A stretch of 10,000 nt of DNA from positions 8,229,117 through 8,239,116 of the forward strand of contig CM018916.1 in the NCBI GenBank assembly GCA_009663005.1. The letters are read 5' to 3'. A model generated the notes under the pieces. It was not told the DNA's origin. It saw only the letters and a program-made list of their open reading frames with translations, and did no database searches. Below, piece by piece: positions 8,258 to 10,000 of the stretch (the first letter of the stretch is position 1; each line of letters starts with the position of its first letter). The translations under genes and the position numbers were made by a program. Source of the DNA: Actinidia chinensis. Its lineage: Eukaryota; Streptophyta; Magnoliopsida; Ericales; Actinidiaceae.

Positions 8258-8360
8258 AAAGCTTTCAGAAACACAGAGTGAGCAGTAAAATGGAAGGTAA
8301 ACAACCACTTATATAGGAGGTGAAAAGGCGGGAAACCTACCAAATGTACCCTTAGGACAC
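8258..8360 (-). promoter_or_regulatory. Minus-strand TATA promoter of the antisense gene
   Basis: On the minus strand CCTATATAAGTGG places a TATA box at 8315-8308. A start is expected about 30 bases downstream near 8280, in TACTGCTCACTCTGTG. The leader is C/T-rich, as with plant pyrimidine patches, and includes a (CT/AG)6 run. Upstream there is a GACGTG (ACGT core) at about 8362-8357, a common plant bZIP-type site. Position and orientation fit the spliced gene exactly. Confidence 0.6.
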
Positions 8361-8483
8361 GTCACTTCGCGGGCTAACTGCCACACCCAAAACAATGAGA
8401 AGCGAACACGTAGCTAAAACCTACAGTATGCCCAAGCCAATCAACCGGATTTCGTGTAGCAACGAGGGGACTCCAAACTTCGT
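8361..8483. other. Spacer between antisense promoter and satellite array
   Basis: A unique-looking stretch with no reading frame. It may hold upstream elements of the antisense promoter (ACGTAG near 8408). Nothing else seen. Confidence 0.35.
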
Positions 8484-9330
8484 TCCGAGAGATTTATTGA
8501 GAGTGTTGGGAAAAATCATAAGTGAGAGTTAGCCGAGCTCGACCGAGCTCCGAACTCAGCCCATCTAGGATTTGCCACACTTAGCCAAAAAAATCATTTT
8601 TGATGGGAGGGCTAGCCGAGCTCCGCAAGAGCTCCAAACTTCGTCCCGAGAGATTTGCTAGAATGTGGGCAAAATCATAAGGGGGAGTTAACCGAGCTCG
8701 ACCAAGCTCCGAACTCAGCCCATCGAGGATTTGTCACACTTAAAAAAAATCATTTTTGATGGGAGGGTTAGCCGAGCTCTGCAAGAGCTCCAAATTCTGT
8801 CTCGCGAAATTTGACAAGTATGTTAGGCAAATCATAAGGGTGAGTTAGCCGGCGGCGACACCAAGCTCCAAAACTTTAGGCCCCATCGAGGATTTGCAAC
8901 ACTTAGCAAAAAAATTATTTTTGATGGAGGGTTATAGCCGAGCTCCGCAAGAGCTCCGAACCGGTCCCGCGAGATTTGATAAGTAAGCTGGGTGGTAAAT
9001 CCATAAGGGGAGTTGGGAGTTAGCCGAGTTCGAAGAGCTCCGAATATACATCGAGGATTTGTCACACTTAGAAAAAAAATTATTTTTAAAGGGAGGGCTA
9101 ACTGAGCTCCGCAAGAGCTCCGAACTCTGTCCCACGAGATTTGCTAAGTATGCTGAGCAAGTCCATAATGGGGAGTTAGTCAAGCTCGACCGAACTGCGA
9201 ACTCCGAACTTGGCCCATCAAGGATTTGCCACAATTAGCAAAAATTCATTTTTTGACAAGAGGGTTAGCTGAGCTCCCGGAGCTTCGAACTCCATCCCGC
9301 AAGATTCGTTACATGTGAGATCCAAATTTC
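8484..9330. repeat. Satellite-like tandem array, ~159-167 bp monomer made of two ~80 bp halves
   Basis: The anchor TTTGYCACAC (TTTGCAACAC and TTTGCCACAA as variants) recurs at 8571, 8730, 8893, 9058 and 9225: spacings 159, 163, 165 and 167. Each monomer has half A (GAGTTAGCCGAGCTCGACC, GAGCTCCGAACTC, CCCATCGAGGATTTG, CACACTTAG, an A-run and ATCATTTTTGAT) and half B (GGGTTAGCCGAGCTC, CGCAAGAGCTCCGAAC, TCCCGCGAGATTTG, AAGTATG, CAAATCATAAGGG). A and B align block by block, so the monomer is probably an old dimer of an ~80 bp unit. Copies at the right end (after 9240) are more degenerate. Tandem repeats in the 3' region of Tat/Ogre elements are a known source of plant satellites. Its position upstream of the antisense promoter is consistent. 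Confidence 0.85.
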
Positions 9331-9418
9331 GAGATTACCTAAGTACACTTACCAAAGACTTTCATGGGAGATTTAGCCGAGCTCTACTTATATGAGCTCG
9401 ACCCCGTAAATCTTTCTT
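9331..9418. other. Degenerate edge of the array
   Basis: One further TTAGCCGAGCTC core is seen at about 9374, with GAGCTCGACC after it, so the array fades out here. No gene. Confidence 0.4.
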
Positions 9419-9460
9419 AAATGTACTTGGGGCATATATAAATGTACTTGTGGCATATAC
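9419..9460. repeat. 21-bp tandem duplication
   Basis: AAATGTACTTGGGGCATATAT (9419-9439) is followed by AAATGTACTTGTGGCATATAC (9440-9460), differing at two positions. It adds a TATATAAA-like sequence at the join. Confidence 0.85.
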
Positions 9461-9521
9461 AGAAAAGAAATCTCGGCGAAATAAAGCAAAAATTGCACAC
9501 GTGCTCAGACAAATTTTTTTT

Positions 9522-9633
9522 ATTCATTACATAGAATCGTCCTAGTACAAAGTAGTTCGATTATAAGTTTAGAAATCATTCATTACAAAGAATCGTTCAA
9601 GTTACAAGTTGTTCGATTACAAGACTACGCAAG
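9522..9633. repeat. 56-bp tandem duplication
   Basis: ATTCATTACATAGAATCGTC starts copy one (9522-9577) and ATTCATTACAAAGAATCGTT copy two (9578-9633); both continue with an AGTACAAAGTAGTTCGATTA-like tail. Copies differ at about a quarter of positions. On the minus strand AATAAA (9524-9519) follows copy one and could act as a poly(A) signal for a minus-strand transcript from the right (inference). Confidence 0.75.
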
Positions 9634-9853
9634 TACAAAACCTATTCTAGGCTTGTAACCGAGCTGCAACATTCCTAACAAAGACCGAGTCGGGCTGGAG
9701 GATCTTCGTGGAGGATTGCCCAGAGAATGGATATGATCGACTAGGATCGAAGCCGCCTAGACTTCATGATGGATCTGACCCCAGTCGGTGGAACGAGCGA
9801 TTGCATAGCAATATTTTCTGACTAGGCCAAAGCCCGCAGAATTACATATCGGC
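9634..9853. other. Unassigned sequence near right end
   Basis: About 220 bases without a convincing gene. Minus-strand frames are short and interrupted. It may be the end of the element's 3' region, or the tail of another antisense copy. Confidence 0.3.
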
Positions 9854-9864
9854 AAGGGGGAATG
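9854..9864 (+). other. Weak polypurine-tract / 3' LTR start candidate
   Basis: AAGGGGGAA is followed directly by TG (9863-9864), the arrangement of a polypurine tract before an LTR. The matching left LTR is not in the window, so this cannot be tested here. A short G-run of this type could occur by chance. Confidence 0.22.
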
Positions 9865-9918
9865 TACGGAGCACTCGCTGCTCACATCAAATTGTTTATC
9901 AGCTGCAAGGGAGCAGGT

Positions 9919-9957
9919 GTGCGGGGGGGGTGGGTCTTTTTGGGGGGCGGAGGCGCT

Positions 9958-10000
<43 letters not shown>
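9919..10000. other. Poly-G collapse at window end, probable sequencing/assembly artefact
   Basis: Ordinary sequence becomes progressively G-only from about 9919, with runs of 8 and 6 G broken by T-rich scraps, then 43 G in a row (9958-10000). This gradual collapse is typical of low-signal read ends called as G and is not expected of this AT-balanced region. Confidence 0.75.

Larger units (their letters stand above)
5416..8280 (-). pseudogene. Antisense spliced accessory gene of the retrotransposon (Transposase_28-like), decayed
   Basis: The gene runs opposite to gag-pol. The model is a 5'UTR exon ~8280-8105, intron 8104-7754, coding exon 7753-7186 (ATG at 7750), intron 7185-7080, exon 7079-6065, intron 6064-5991 and exon 5990-5416 (TGA 5418-5416). 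All introns are GT-AG with plausible sites (GTAAGC, GTAGAG, GTATGC donors; TTTTCAG, TTTGCAG, CTGCAG acceptors). The product would be about 700 residues: N-terminal globular domain, acidic/serine and basic low-complexity middle, charged helical C-terminus. Antisense accessory ORFs after pol are known in Grande-like Tat elements (for example 'gene 23') and plant proteins of this type carry the 'putative gypsy-type transposon' domain; their function is unknown. Stops at 6893, 5984, 5922, 5619 and 5535, plus at least four frameshifts, disable it. Exon structure is inferred, not proved by transcripts. Confidence 0.72.

Noticed and set aside
8832..9234. Two overlapping minus-strand open frames in the repeat array
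   Set aside because: They fall entirely in the ~160 bp tandem repeat and their proteins repeat in step with it; no start context or family pattern. Products of a stop-poor repeat frame.
8484..9330. CRISPR array
   Set aside because: The repeat is contiguous with no unique spacers, the monomer is ~160 bp and diverged, and the setting is a plant retrotransposon.
9958..10000. Telomere, G-quadruplex or polypurine tract
   Set aside because: A pure G run lacks the TTTAGGG plant telomere unit and any loop structure, and it sits at a degraded sequence end.
1..10000. Novel defence, biosynthetic or bacterial system
   Set aside because: Everything recognisable is plant retrotransposon; no operon structure, ribosome binding sites or non-transposon enzymes are visible.

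Overview
This is plant nuclear DNA, most likely from a dicot (inference). It is almost entirely transposon-derived. The anchor is a decayed Ty3/gypsy LTR retrotransposon of the Tat/Retand (Grande-like) clade. On the + strand, from the left edge to about 3927, it reads gag - protease - (reverse transcriptase core deleted) - RNase H - archaeal-type RNase H - integrase. The order, the zinc-knuckle variant, the DTGSS protease motif, the second RNase H with D/E/D/D residues and the integrase HHCC and GPY-like motifs support this. Many in-frame stops and frameshifts mean no functional polyprotein can be made.

From 3928 to about 5400 lies the non-coding region after pol. It contains a row of badly diverged ~70-90 bp units (4034-4410), a stretch without recognisable genes, and a promoter-like patch. 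A second gene is on the minus strand, about 8280 down to 5416. It has a TATA box, a CT-rich leader, a 5'UTR intron and two further introns with good splice sites. Its protein has a globular N-terminal domain like the plant 'putative gypsy-type transposon' (Transposase_28-like) antisense proteins, an acidic/serine-rich and basic middle, and a charged helical C-terminus. Antisense accessory genes between pol and the 3' LTR are known in Grande-like Tat elements. This copy is also broken by stops and frameshifts.

Upstream of that gene, 8484-9330 is a satellite-like tandem array: five ~159-167 bp monomers, each built of two related ~80 bp halves rich in GAGCTC. Its degenerate relatives are the 4034-4410 units on the other side of the antisense gene. 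A short segment after each array is also related, so an array-plus-flank module seems to be present twice. From 9419 to 9633 there are two small tandem duplications. A weak polypurine/LTR-start candidate lies near 9854-9863. The last ~80 bases collapse into poly-G, ending in 43 consecutive G, which looks like a sequencing or assembly artefact.

No host gene, rRNA, tRNA or CRISPR was recognised. The most interesting part is the antisense spliced gene flanked on both sides by related satellite-forming repeats. The general architecture is known for Tat elements; the duplicated array/flank arrangement and the promoter-like patch on each side may be particular to this copy.
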